Shown: positions 9,936-18,126 of the stretch, piece after piece | Layout of the letters: every line of letters starts with the position of its first letter | Position numbering within the stretch: position 1 is the stretch's first letter | Assembly (NCBI RefSeq): GCF_043769475.1 | Contig: NZ_CP171729.1 | Location: 5,084,001-5,148,000 of the forward strand | Direction: 5' to 3' | DNA length: 64,000 bases | Source of the DNA: Allomesorhizobium sp043769475 | GTDB taxonomy: Bacteria; Pseudomonadota; Alphaproteobacteria; Rhizobiales; Rhizobiaceae | Translations under genes and position numbers: made by a program | Notes under the pieces: generated by a model | The model's database searches: none | What the model saw: only the letters and a program-made list of their open reading frames with translations | What the model was told of the DNA's origin: nothing

Positions 9936-10385
9936 ATGGCGACCGATCTCGTTCTGGCGATATTCCATCATTTCCTGGCCTTCCTGCTTGCTTCCGTGCT
10001 CGCCACCGAATGGGCGCTGGTCCGCCCCGGGCTCGGCGGACGCAATCTGGCGCTGCTCGGACGCCTCGACGCCGCCTATGGCGGGATCGCCGGGACGCTG
10101 ATCGCGATTGGGGTCCTGCGCGTCTTCTTTGGCCTGAAGGGCTGGGAATATTATGTCTACAACACGATGTTCTGGGCCAAGATGGCGTCGCTCGCCGCCG
10201 TCGGCATGCTTTCGATGGGGCCTACAGCGCGCATCGTCAGATGGCGCAAGGCGGCATCCGACCCGGCCTATGTCGTGCCCGACGCCGAGATCGAGACGGC
10301 GCGTTCCTACATCAAGGTGCAGATCATCGGTTTCGCGCTGATCCTCACCTTCGCCGCCACCATGGCCCGCGGCGTATTCTACTGA
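9936..10385 (+). CDS. DUF2214 family membrane protein
   Basis: A 149-residue integral membrane protein with four hydrophobic segments (about 5-25, 48-65, 78-95 and 128-146). It matches the DUF2214 pattern: a histidine-containing first helix (FHHFLAF), a GRLDAAYG loop and a GWEYY/FWAKM stretch before the third helix. No enzymatic motif is visible and the family has no established function. It is convergent with nth, overlapping its end by a few bases. Confidence 0.75.
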   Translation: MATDLVLAIFHHFLAFLLASVLATEWALVRPGLGGRNLALLGRLDAAYGGIAGTLIAIGVLRVFFGLKGWEYYVYNTMFWAKMASLAAVGMLSMGPTARIVRWRKAASDPAYVVPDAEIETARSYIKVQIIGFALILTFAATMARGVFY

Positions 10386-11158
10386 GCCTCGGCCAGTTCG
10401 ACCGGTTCGAGCGGCTTCAGTTCGACCAGCGGCGCGGGCACGCTGTTGGTCTTTTCCGGCGCCTTGCACAGATCGGCGATGACGCAGACCTCGCAGTCCG
10501 GCTTGCGCGCCTTGCAGACGTAGCGGCCGTGCAGGATCAGCCAGTGATGGGCGTGGCGCATATATTCGTCGGGGATGATCGCCACCAGTCCGGCCTCCAC
10601 CTCCTCCGGCGTCCTGCCGGGGGCCAGGCCTAGCCGATTGCCTATGCGGAAAATATGCGTGTCGACCGCCATGGTCGGCTGGCCGAAGGCCATGTTGAGC
10701 ACGACATTGGCGGTCTTCCGTCCCACGCCCGGCAGCTTCACCAGAAGGTCGCGATCGCCGGGCACCTCGCCGCCAAAGTCGCGGATCAGCGCCTCGGACA
10801 GCGCGATCACGTTTTTCGCCTTGTTGCGCCACAGGCCGATGGTGCGGATATAGTCGCCGACCCGCTCCTCCCCCAGTTCCAGCATCTTTTGTGGCGTGTC
10901 GGCGACGGCAAACAGAGCCCGCGTCGCCTTGTTGACGCCGACATCGGTGGCCTGCGCCGACAGCACCACGGCAACCAGAAGAGTGAAGGGGTTGATATGC
11001 TCCAGTTCGCCCTTCGGCTCCGGCCGCTGAATTGAAAAGCGGCGGAAAATCTCGCGCACTTCGGCCGGTGTATAGCGCGCCCGCGCACGGAAGCTGCGCG
11101 GGCGCGGCTTGGCTTTGGCAGCGGCGGCCGGCTCGTTTTTGGCCTTGGGCTTTTTCAT
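10379..11158 (-). CDS. nth: Endonuclease III (DNA glycosylase/AP lyase)
   Basis: Removes oxidised pyrimidines and cuts the DNA backbone in base excision repair. The helix-hairpin-helix LPGVGRKTANVV carries the catalytic Lys and is followed by VDTHIFRIGNRL with the catalytic Asp. The C-terminal iron-sulfur loop has the full Cys-x6-Cys-x2-Cys-x5-Cys spacing (CKARKPDCEVCVIADLC). The ATG at 11158 gives 259 residues with a basic, Ala/Lys-rich N-terminal extension of about 30 residues. The frame stays open further upstream, but that part overlaps the divergent DUF2244 gene and does not resemble the family. Confidence 0.95.
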   Translation of the reverse strand: MKKPKAKNEPAAAAKAKPRPRSFRARARYTPAEVREIFRRFSIQRPEPKGELEHINPFTLLVAVVLSAQATDVGVNKATRALFAVADTPQKMLELGEERVGDYIRTIGLWRNKAKNVIALSEALIRDFGGEVPGDRDLLVKLPGVGRKTANVVLNMAFGQPTMAVDTHIFRIGNRLGLAPGRTPEEVEAGLVAIIPDEYMRHAHHWLILHGRYVCKARKPDCEVCVIADLCKAPEKTNSVPAPLVELKPLEPVELAEAQ

Positions 11159-11180
11159 GCGACCTCTATATTCTGTCGGC

Positions 11181-11672
11181 ATGAGCGAGACAAACGCCGC
11201 CTCTCCCGACGAGCCGTTTTTCAGGGCGTTGCTGACGCCGCACCGCTCGCTCGGCCGCACCGGCTTCATGGTGCTGATGGGCGCGCTGATATTCGGCTGG
11301 CTCGCCACGGGCGCTGTCTTCCTAAGCCAGGGCGCATGGCCGGTTTTCGGCTTCTTCGGGCTAGACGTGCTCCTCATCTATGTAGCCTTCCGGCTGAACT
11401 ATCGGGCCGCGCGGGCTCGCGAAGAGGTGTCGCTGTCACGCACCAGCCTCGACATCCGCAAGACCGCGCCTTCCGGCCGGGCCGAGGCGCATCATTTCAA
11501 CCCGTTCTGGGCAAACCTTTCCGTGGCCCGGCACGAAGAGATCGGCATCACCAAAATGGCCGTCGAAGGTCAGGGTCGCGCCGTGCCGATCGGCGACTTC
11601 CTCAACCCCGACGACCGCGAGAGCTTCGCGGCCGCGTTTTCACGGGCGCTGGCCAGGGCGAAAACGGGCTGA
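11181..11672 (+). CDS. DUF2244 family membrane protein
   Basis: A 163-residue protein with two closely spaced membrane helices (about 27-46 and 53-72), followed by a soluble C-terminal domain holding the FNPFWANL and IGDFLNPDDRESF motifs of DUF2244. The family is common in Alphaproteobacteria and has no assigned function. It is divergent from nth with only 22 bases between the starts, so the promoters must overlap. Confidence 0.8.
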   Translation: MSETNAASPDEPFFRALLTPHRSLGRTGFMVLMGALIFGWLATGAVFLSQGAWPVFGFFGLDVLLIYVAFRLNYRAARAREEVSLSRTSLDIRKTAPSGRAEAHHFNPFWANLSVARHEEIGITKMAVEGQGRAVPIGDFLNPDDRESFAAAFSRALARAKTG

Positions 11673-11749
11673 GAAATCATGTCTGGACGCATGAATCGGG
11701 TGGAGAAACGCCTTCCAAACCACGATATTCGCGTTCAAGGAGATTTGCC

Positions 11750-12634
11750 ATGAACGCACAGACCGCAATCCTGCAAAAGGACATCACGCCCCAGGGCGGC
11801 GACTACGAGACCGTCCGCCGCGTGATCGAGAAGATCAGCCTCGACTACCGCGACCAGCCCTCGCTCGAGACGCTGGCCGCCGAGGTCGGAGAGACACCGA
11901 CGAACCTGCAGAAGCTTTTCACTCGCTGGGCCGGGCTTTCGCCCAAGGGCTTCCTGCAGGCGGTGACGCTCGACCATGCAAGAAAGCTGCTCGATAGCGG
12001 CATGCCGCTGCTCGAAACCTCGTTCGAAGTCGGCATGTCGGGCCCGGGCCGGCTGCACGACCTCTTCGTCACCCACGAAGCGATGTCGCCCGGCGACTAC
12101 AAGACCCGCGGCGCCGGGCTCACCATCCGCTACGGCTATCACATCTCGCCCTTCGGCATTGCCTTGATCATGGTCACCGACCGTGGGCTCGCCGGCCTAT
12201 CCTTCAACGATGCCGGCGGCGAGCGGGCGGCCTTCGCCGACATGTCGAGCCGCTGGCCGAATGCGAACTATATCGAGGACATGGCGGCGACCGCCCCTTA
12301 CGCGGCGCGCATCTTCGACCCGGCCAGATGGCGCTCGGAGCAGCCGCTGCGCGTCGTCATGATCGGCACGGATTTCCAGCTCCGCGTCTGGGAGGCGTTG
12401 CTGAAGATCCCGATGGGCAAGGCGCGCAGCTATTCGTCGATCGCCGCCGAGATCGGCGCGCCGCAGGCGAGCCGCGCGGTGGGCGCTGCGATCGGGGCGA
12501 ACCCGCTCTCCTTCGTGGTTCCATGTCATCGGGCGCTGGGGAAATCCGGCCAGCTGACCGGCTATCACTGGGGCCTCACCCGCAAGCGAGCGATCCTCGG
12601 CTGGGAAGCCGGCCAGGTCTGCGCGCGCGCTTGA
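11750..12634 (+). CDS. Ada-like AraC-type regulator fused to methylated-DNA-cysteine methyltransferase
   Basis: A 294-residue fusion. An AraC-type helix-turn-helix domain (about 20-105) precedes an O6-methylguanine-DNA methyltransferase domain (about 120-290). The methyl-accepting Cys259 lies in the PCHR motif, followed by GQLTGYHWGLTRKRAIL. The N-terminal zinc/phosphotriester domain of E. coli Ada is missing, as in many alphaproteobacterial versions. The protein repairs alkylated guanine and may regulate its own or other repair genes. The ATG at 11750 follows a CAAGGAG ribosome site; the longer frame upstream runs through the DUF2244 gene and is rejected. Confidence 0.9.
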   Translation: MNAQTAILQKDITPQGGDYETVRRVIEKISLDYRDQPSLETLAAEVGETPTNLQKLFTRWAGLSPKGFLQAVTLDHARKLLDSGMPLLETSFEVGMSGPGRLHDLFVTHEAMSPGDYKTRGAGLTIRYGYHISPFGIALIMVTDRGLAGLSFNDAGGERAAFADMSSRWPNANYIEDMAATAPYAARIFDPARWRSEQPLRVVMIGTDFQLRVWEALLKIPMGKARSYSSIAAEIGAPQASRAVGAAIGANPLSFVVPCHRALGKSGQLTGYHWGLTRKRAILGWEAGQVCARA

Positions 12635-12727
12635 TTACGACACTGCCGGCGATCATTTTCGCCGGCAGCGTCTTTCCATAGGCCGGCGAAATCCGTAGCT
12701 TCCCGGAAAATCACCGGGAGGCTTTCC

Positions 12728-13630
12728 TTGATCATCGTCATCGGCTCGATCAATCTCGACCTTATCGCAACCGTCGAGCGCTTGCCCGATCCGGGCGAGA
12801 CGGTTGCGGGCGACGCGTTCAAGACCGCGCCTGGCGGCAAGGGCGCCAACCAGGCGCTGGCGGCGGCGCGCGCCGGCGCTCAGGTCCGGATGATCGGCGC
12901 GGTCGGCAAGGACGCTTTCGCGGCCGAGGCGCTGGGCTGCCTCAGGGAAGGCAAGGTCGAGCTTTCCGGCGTCGAAGAAGTCGAGACGGCCACCGGGACG
13001 GCGCACATACTTGTCGACAGCCACGGAGAAAACGTGATCGTGGTAGTGCCTGGCGCCAATGGCGCCGTCATGCCAGGCAACCTTGCGAAAGCGAATCCCA
13101 AACAGGGCGACATTCTGCTCCTGCAGCATGAGATCCCGCAGGCGACGGTCGAAGCGGCCCTCGACGCCGCCCGGGCAGCCGCGGCCACCACCATCCTCAA
13201 CACCGCGCCGTTCCGCACCGAAGCCGCCTCATGCCTCGGCAAGGCCGACTATGTCGTCGCCAACGAGACCGAGTTCGATCTTTACGGCGAACTGCTGCAA
13301 CTGCGCGGCCGCGACCGCCCCGCCCGGATGAAGAGCTTTGCCGAAACCACCGGCCGCACGATCATCGTCACGCTCGGTGGCGAAGGCGTACTGGCCGCGA
13401 CGCCTGAGGATTTCTTCGAAGCCCCGGCACTGAAGATCACGCCGGTCGACACAGTCGGGGCCGGCGACACATTTTGCGGCTATCTCGCGGCCGGGCTCGC
13501 ATCGGGCCTCCGCCTGGAAGATGCCTTGCGTCGCGCCGCAGCCGCCGGCTCGCTGGCCTGCCTCAAGCCCGGCGCGCAGCCTGCCATACCCTTGGCCGAG
13601 GAGGTCGACGCGGCGCTGGCGGGCGGCTGA
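12728..13630 (+). CDS. rbsK: Ribokinase (PfkB family)
   Basis: Phosphorylates D-ribose to ribose 5-phosphate. The 300-residue protein begins with IVIGSINLDLIA, has the substrate glycine pair in GGKGANQALAAARAG, and the PfkB signature with catalytic Asp in DTVGAGDTFCGYLAAG. The start is a TTG at 12728 behind a strong GGGAGG site. The window also holds a nucleoside hydrolase (which releases ribose) and BMP-type nucleoside uptake genes, consistent with nucleoside salvage, although these genes are not in one operon. Confidence 0.92.
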   Translation: MIIVIGSINLDLIATVERLPDPGETVAGDAFKTAPGGKGANQALAAARAGAQVRMIGAVGKDAFAAEALGCLREGKVELSGVEEVETATGTAHILVDSHGENVIVVVPGANGAVMPGNLAKANPKQGDILLLQHEIPQATVEAALDAARAAAATTILNTAPFRTEAASCLGKADYVVANETEFDLYGELLQLRGRDRPARMKSFAETTGRTIIVTLGGEGVLAATPEDFFEAPALKITPVDTVGAGDTFCGYLAAGLASGLRLEDALRRAAAAGSLACLKPGAQPAIPLAEEVDAALAGG

Positions 13631-13692
13631 CCACCCTTGACGAGCGCCCCGCAAAATGCAGCCCTGATACTCGCAACCATCAGGGGCAAAAG

Positions 13693-14307
13693 ATGTCGCT
13701 CGAAGTCTATGTCGCCTACACGCTCGCCTGCATTGTCATCATCCTGGTACCCGGGCCGACCGTAACCCTGGTCATCGCCTCGAGCATGCGCCACGGCACG
13801 CGTGCCGGCCTGCTCAACGTTGCCGGAACCCAGGCCGGCATCGCCATGATGATCGCCATCGTCGGCATCGGACTCAACTCGATGATCGAGGCGATGGGAC
13901 ACTGGTTCGAATGGGTGCGATTGCTTGGCGCCGCCTACCTCATCTATATCGGCTGGCAGATGATCCGTTCGAGCGGCAAGCTCGCCGAGGGCGAAGCGCC
14001 GGTCGCGCCGCGCGGCGGCTTTTTCCTGCAGGGGCTCCTGGTCGCCGTCAGCAACCCGAAGACGCTGATCTTCTTCGGCGCCTTCATCCCGCAGTTCATC
14101 GACCACAACCTCGCCTACATGCCGCAGATCGTCATCATGGGCGTCACCGCGCTGGTTTTCGCGGCGTTTTCGGACTCCGCCTACGCCATCGTCGCCGGCC
14201 GCGCCGGCAAGGCGCTGTCGGCCCGGAGGGTAAAACTGCTCTCCCGCGTCAGCGGCGGTTTTTTGATCGGCGGCGGGCTCTGGCTGGCGTTTTCGCGGGC
14301 GAAGTGA
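13693..14307 (+). CDS. LysE/RhtB-family amino-acid exporter
   Basis: A 204-residue inner-membrane exporter with the family's first helix and PGPTVTLVIASSM loop, the GTQAGIAMM second helix and a NPKTLIFFGAF motif. About six membrane segments are visible. Substrates of the family include lysine, threonine and homoserine lactones; no specific substrate can be read here. It follows the ribokinase gene by 62 bases and may share its transcript. The ATG at 13693 gives the usual length. Confidence 0.9.
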   Translation: MSLEVYVAYTLACIVIILVPGPTVTLVIASSMRHGTRAGLLNVAGTQAGIAMMIAIVGIGLNSMIEAMGHWFEWVRLLGAAYLIYIGWQMIRSSGKLAEGEAPVAPRGGFFLQGLLVAVSNPKTLIFFGAFIPQFIDHNLAYMPQIVIMGVTALVFAAFSDSAYAIVAGRAGKALSARRVKLLSRVSGGFLIGGGLWLAFSRAK

Positions 14308-14316
14308 CTTCCTTTA

Positions 14317-14356
14317 CCTCCCCCTTGCGGGGAGGTCGCGCCGAAGGCGCGGTGGG
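14317..14356. repeat. Tandem-hairpin intergenic repeat
   Basis: Two perfect hairpins stand back to back: CCTCCCC/GGGGAGG (14317-14335) and CGCGCC/GGCGCG around GAA (14337-14351), followed by GTGGGGTC. It looks like the short palindromic intergenic elements familiar from rhizobial genomes. Its position directly after lysE suggests it also acts in transcript 3'-end formation. Confidence 0.5.
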
Positions 14357-14409
14357 GTCGATCGGCAGTGCTCGGCTCTCGCTGAACGACGCCAAAATTC
14401 TCGATAAGA

Positions 14410-14604
14410 TCAGGCTGCCTTGACCAGCACGGCCGGAGGCAGGTGCTGGCGGGCATCAAGCACTTCCATGCCGACGATGCGTCCGTCCGTGTCGTAGTCC
14501 AGCACGATGCCCTCGGCGACCTCCTCGCTGTCGAGAACGGCCTCCGTTGAAAATCGGATATAGGCCGCGTTGGCGGCGGCGTCGTATTCCACTTTCAAGG
14601 TCAT
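14410..14604 (-). CDS. DUF2283 family protein (putative antitoxin-like partner)
   Basis: A 64-residue protein with the DUF2283 pattern: VEYDAAANAAYIRFS near the start, then VAEGIVLDYDTDGRIVGMEVLDA. Its start overlaps the end of the DUF4258 gene by four bases (ATGA), so the two are translationally coupled. This pairing recurs in bacteria and resembles a toxin-antitoxin layout, but to my knowledge no activity is established for it. All residues of the family core are present and no damage is seen. Confidence 0.8.
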   Translation of the reverse strand: MTLKVEYDAAANAAYIRFSTEAVLDSEEVAEGIVLDYDTDGRIVGMEVLDARQHLPPAVLVKAA

Positions 14605-14858
14605 CGCGGCTTTCTCGCTCGGCGATCAAGAAATGCGGACAGTATACGAATTTCCTGTCCGGTTTCCACACATACAACGCGCAGGAAGCGGCCGCCGCGT
14701 TCCGGGACTGACCGAAAGCGGCGTTCAACCGCTAGGTCGCCGCCGGGATTCGGCTCGCGCCATTCCGGATTGCGAACCGTTCTCTCCACCCACGTTTTGT
14801 CGATCTCGCGCTCGGCAAGCACTGTTTCGGCGTGTGCTGTGTAGCGGATCGGCGGCAT
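14601..14858 (-). CDS. DUF4258 family protein (putative toxin-like partner)
   Basis: An 85-residue small protein with the DUF4258 layout: YTAHAETVLAEREID at the N-terminus, an Arg-rich beta core, then FLRVVCVETGQEIRILSAFLDRR. The fold resembles BrnT/RelE-type small RNase toxins, with a conserved early His, but catalysis is not shown. It lies upstream of and overlaps the DUF2283 gene, a toxin-first order as in brnT/brnA. It sits 12 bases downstream of the nucleoside hydrolase gene, so it may also be read from that transcript. Confidence 0.75.
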   Translation of the reverse strand: MPPIRYTAHAETVLAEREIDKTWVERTVRNPEWREPNPGGDLAVERRFRSVPERGGRFLRVVCVETGQEIRILSAFLDRRARKPR

Positions 14859-14870
14859 TGCGCTGGTCCG

Positions 14871-15811
14871 CTACAGCCTCCCCAACCGCTCCACCAGCAG
14901 CGCAAAAACCCCTCATGGTCGATGTCGCGCATGTAGGTGACGTTCTTTTCCCGCTTGGTAACGCCCCACCAGTCGGCAACCGTCATGCCCATGGTCAGTT
15001 CCGAACTGGTCTCGACCGTCACGTTGCAGCGGCGGCCCTTGAAGAATTCCGGCTTGAGCAGATAGGCGATGACGCACGGGTCGTGCAGCGGCCCGCCGTC
15101 GGTGCCGTATTTCTCTTCGTCGAAGCGCTCGAAGAATTCCAGCATCTCGGCGGTTGCGATGCCGACTTTCGTGCCGAGCGCGCGGAAGGCCGCGACGCGC
15201 TTTGCCGTGGTCAGCGCCTTGTGGGTGACGTCGAGTGGCATCATCACGATCGGGATGCCGGATTTCAGCACGATATCGGCGGCGTGCGGGTCGACATAGA
15301 TGTTGAATTCCGCGGTTGGCGTGACATTGCCGCCTTCGAAGAAGCCGCCGCCCATCAGCACGATCTCGCGGATGCGCGGCGCGATCTGCGGCTCGCGGAT
15401 AAGCGCCAGCGCGATGTTGGTCAGCGGCCCGAGCGGGCACAGCGTCACCGCGCCGCTTTCTTCCCGCATCAGCGTCTCGACGATGAAATCGACGGCATGC
15501 TGCTCCTGCAGTTTCATGCTGGGGTCCGGGAGCTGGGGCCCGTTGAGGCCGCTCTGGCCGTGCACCTCCTCGGCGGTCACCAGCGGACGCACCAGCGGAC
15601 GCACGGCGCCGGCATAAACCTTCGTGTCCGGCTTTCCGGCCAGTTCGCAGATCTTGCGGGCGTTCTTCTCGGTCAGCTTCAGCGGAACATTGCCCGCGAC
15701 CGCCGTGATCCCGAGGATTTCGAGCTCCGGGCTCGCCAGCGCCAGGAGCATCGCAACGGCGTCGTCCTGGCCGGGATCCGTGTCGATGATGATCTTGCGG
15801 GGTGCGGGCAT
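14871..15811 (-). CDS. Inosine-uridine nucleoside hydrolase (ribohydrolase), 3' frameshift
   Basis: Hydrolyses the N-glycosidic bond of purine or pyrimidine nucleosides to base plus ribose. The calcium-binding N-terminal motif DTDPGQDDAVA and the late HDPCVIAYLL segment are present. As written, the frame runs past the natural end into the neighbouring genes, giving a 359-residue product with an alien tail. The cause is an A5 run at 14904-14908. With a sixth A the product ends DIDHEGFFALLVERLGRL at a TAG at 14871, giving 313 residues, the usual length. So the tail is a one-base homopolymer deletion or sequencing error. Confidence 0.9.
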
Positions 15812-15879
15812 TTCGTTTCCTCTTGATGCTGCCGTGCAGACTTGAACTTGTTTGCGGCGCGGACCATATCAGCATCGTC

Positions 15880-15934
15880 AGGAAAAATGCCATCCGGGTT
15901 TTTCCTTTTGAGGTCGCTCTTTGAGGACACGGAA
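15880..15934 (+). promoter_or_regulatory. ROSE-type RNA thermometer in the hsp20 leader
   Basis: The 5' leader of the Hsp20 gene holds a hairpin with 8-base arms (AGGAAAAA at 15880, TTTTTCCT at 15899). It is followed by TCGCT (15914-15918), which can pair with the Shine-Dalgarno AGGA (15924-15927), seven bases before the ATG. This matches the UYGCU-to-anti-SD arrangement of ROSE elements, which melt at heat-shock temperature and free the ribosome site. Such elements precede small heat-shock genes in rhizobia. Folding was done by eye only. Confidence 0.65.
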
Positions 15935-16360
15935 ATGAGCCGCATGACGCCCTTTTCGAGCCCGCTTCTGCTTGGGTTCGACGCAATGGAAAAGACGCTC
16001 GAGCCGCCTGGCGAAAACAGGCGACAGCTACCCCCCTACAACATCGAGCGCATCCGGAACGCCGAGGGGTCAGGTGAAAGACTTCGCATAACGCTGGCTG
16101 TCGCCGGCTTCTGCGACGAGAACCTGGAGGTCACGACCGAGGAGAACCAGCTCGTGGTGCGCGGCCGGCAGAATGACGAAACCGAGCACGAATTCCTGCA
16201 TCGCGGAATAGCGGCGCGGCAATTCCAGCGGACCTTCGTTCTCGCCGACGGCATGCGGGTCATCACGGCTGAACTGAAGAACGGGCTTCTGGCGATCGAC
16301 CTCGACCGGCCCGAGCCGGAAAAGCTCGTACGGAAAATAAACATTTCGGTGAAAGACTGA
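15935..16360 (+). CDS. Small heat-shock protein, Hsp20/alpha-crystallin family
   Basis: A 141-residue ATP-independent holdase chaperone that keeps unfolding proteins soluble during heat stress. The alpha-crystallin domain runs from about residue 28 (PYNIERI) to 135, with LRITLAVAGF, ELKNGLLAIDL and the closing IKR-like segment KINISV. The ATG at 15935 lies seven bases after AGGA; upstream in-frame ATGs would lie inside the thermosensor leader. It is followed by DUF1150, the usual partner in Rhizobiales. Translation is probably temperature-controlled by the ROSE-type leader. Confidence 0.9.
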   Translation: MSRMTPFSSPLLLGFDAMEKTLEPPGENRRQLPPYNIERIRNAEGSGERLRITLAVAGFCDENLEVTTEENQLVVRGRQNDETEHEFLHRGIAARQFQRTFVLADGMRVITAELKNGLLAIDLDRPEPEKLVRKINISVKD

Positions 16361-16434
16361 AACAATTCTCGCCGGAACCAAACAGCTCTATGGCGGGTTG
16401 GTCGTTAAGGACGCCCCGCGAGCAGGAGGCTAAC

Positions 16435-16695
16435 ATGGCATATCAAGGCACACGCCAAATCACCGTTTCGAAAGCCGATCTTGCACATCTCGGCGAGGGC
16501 TCGGTGGCGTATCTGCGCGAAATCGGCAGCGACGAATTGAGGGGCAAGTTCCCCGGCCTGCCGGAAATTGCGCCAAACACGACGCTTTGGGCGCTGTTCG
16601 CAGCGAACGGCCAGCCGATTCTGCTGTCCGATGAGCGCGACCGCGCGCTGGCCGGCGCCCTGGAAAACGACCTGATCCCGGTCGCGATCCACTAA
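16435..16695 (+). CDS. DUF1150 family protein
   Basis: An 86-residue soluble protein with the DUF1150 core LGEGSVAYLREI and ALFAANGQPILLSDERDRAL. The family is small, restricted mainly to Alphaproteobacteria and usually found right after an hsp20 gene, as here, so it probably belongs to the heat-shock response. No catalytic motif is visible. A GCAGGAGG ribosome site precedes the ATG. Confidence 0.85.
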   Translation: MAYQGTRQITVSKADLAHLGEGSVAYLREIGSDELRGKFPGLPEIAPNTTLWALFAANGQPILLSDERDRALAGALENDLIPVAIH

Positions 16696-16769
16696 AGCGG
16701 GCAGTAACCCCAAACGACAACGGGGCGGCCTGGAGCCGCCCGTCCAACGATTTATTCCAAAAGAAGAAG

Positions 16770-17234
16770 TCAGGCCGCGTGAGAGGCCTGCGTGTCCGAC
16801 AGAAGCGCGTGAATGGCCGCCGCGTCCCTCGTGCCGCGCACCTTGGCGACGGTCTCGGCGTCGCGCAGCACGCGCGCGATGCGCGACAGCGCCTTCAAAT
16901 GATCCGCGCCCGCGCCTTCGGGCGCCAGAAGCAGGAAAACCAGATCGACGGGCTGATCGTCCAGCGCCTCGAAGTCGACAGGTGCATCGAGGCGGGCGAA
17001 CACGCCGGTGATCCGCTTGACGCCTGCCAGCTTGCCGTGCGGGATGGCGATGCCGTTGCCGACCCCGGTCGAGCCGAGGCGCTCGCGCTGCAATATGGTG
17101 TCGAACACTTCGCGTTCGGGAATCCCGGTGATCGCGGCCGCCCTTTCGGCCATGAGTTGCAACAATTGCTTCTTCGAATTCGCCTTCAGAGCCGGCAGTA
17201 TGGCCGGCACTTCGATCAGATCGCTGAGATCCAT
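16770..17234 (-). CDS. ptsN: Nitrogen-regulatory PTS IIA protein (EIIA-Ntr)
   Basis: The terminal phosphoryl acceptor of the PTS-Ntr chain (PtsP-NPr-PtsN), which regulates potassium, nitrogen and carbon functions through protein contacts. It has 154 residues, the standard length, with the phosphorylated His66 in the motif GNGIAIPHGKL. The ATG at 17234 matches the family start MDLSDL; a slightly longer frame exists upstream and is not needed. Its position after rpoN and hpf is the classic proteobacterial order. Confidence 0.95.
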   Translation of the reverse strand: MDLSDLIEVPAILPALKANSKKQLLQLMAERAAAITGIPEREVFDTILQRERLGSTGVGNGIAIPHGKLAGVKRITGVFARLDAPVDFEALDDQPVDLVFLLLAPEGAGADHLKALSRIARVLRDAETVAKVRGTRDAAAIHALLSDTQASHAA

Positions 17235-17300
17235 TCCAAAATCCTTTGCTCGTCCCGTCCGCCGCAGGTCCCCCACCCGCGGTCGCCCGGTAGACGCCGT

Positions 17301-17885
17301 TTATCCCTGTGCGATTTTTGCTGTCGAGGGGTCGATCCAGCCGATATTTCCATCGGGCCGGCGGTATACGATATTGATGTGGTCGTTGCCCGCATGGCGG
17401 AACACGATGACCGGACTGTCTTTGGTGTCCAGTTCGATGACCGCGGAGGCGACCGACATGGTCTTCAGCGCCATGGTCGATTCGGCGACGATGGCCGGCG
17501 CATAGTCTGCTGGCAGTTCCTCCTCGTCGTCCGAGATCGGCGCCATGATCGTGTAGGCGATGTCGGTGGTTGTGCCGCCATTGCCCCCCGGACCGTGCGA
17601 CTTGAGCCGGCGCTTATAGCGCCTGAGGCGCTTCTCGAAACGATCGGCGGCGACTTCGAAAGCCGCCGTCGGCTCCTGGGCATCGCCGGTGGCCTGCAAG
17701 GCCGCCCCGCTGTCCAGATGAATCATGCAGTCGGCGGTGTAGCGTGACCCGGACTTCACAACCGTTACGTGTCCGGAAAATCCGCCATCGAAATATTTCT
17801 CGATCGTTTCGCCGATGCGGGCCACGATGCGCGAACGGAACGCATCGCCGATATCCATGTGTTTTCCCGATATGCGCAGGGTCAT
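17301..17885 (-). CDS. hpf: Long-form ribosome hibernation promoting factor
   Basis: Binds the 30S subunit in the decoding region and promotes inactive 100S ribosome dimers in stationary phase. The protein has 194 residues. The N-terminal S30AE domain (about 1-100) starts with LRISGKHMDIGDAFRSRI. A linker leads to the C-terminal dimerisation domain (about 135-190) that defines the long form, including SPVIVFRHAG and RRPDGNIGWIDP. It lies between rpoN and ptsN on the same strand and is probably co-transcribed with ptsN. Confidence 0.93.
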   Translation of the reverse strand: MTLRISGKHMDIGDAFRSRIVARIGETIEKYFDGGFSGHVTVVKSGSRYTADCMIHLDSGAALQATGDAQEPTAAFEVAADRFEKRLRRYKRRLKSHGPGGNGGTTTDIAYTIMAPISDDEEELPADYAPAIVAESTMALKTMSVASAVIELDTKDSPVIVFRHAGNDHINIVYRRPDGNIGWIDPSTAKIAQG

Positions 17886-18126
17886 ATGAAAATCGACCTT
17901 CCTTGCTCAGACATCAACTTTTTCGAGTTTATACCCGTGGCCGGAGCGCACAAGCTTAACGGCGGTTCAGCCGCCGATATTAGGTCCGAACTTTCTGGTT
18001 AATCACAGGCCGTCTCCCGACGGGGTCATCTACGCGCGGGCATCAGCCCGTCCCATGCGGGCGGGCTTCTAGTCACTTCATTGCGGCTTGTCAATCAACG
18101 TTCAGGGCCCAAACCGGGTTCCGGCT

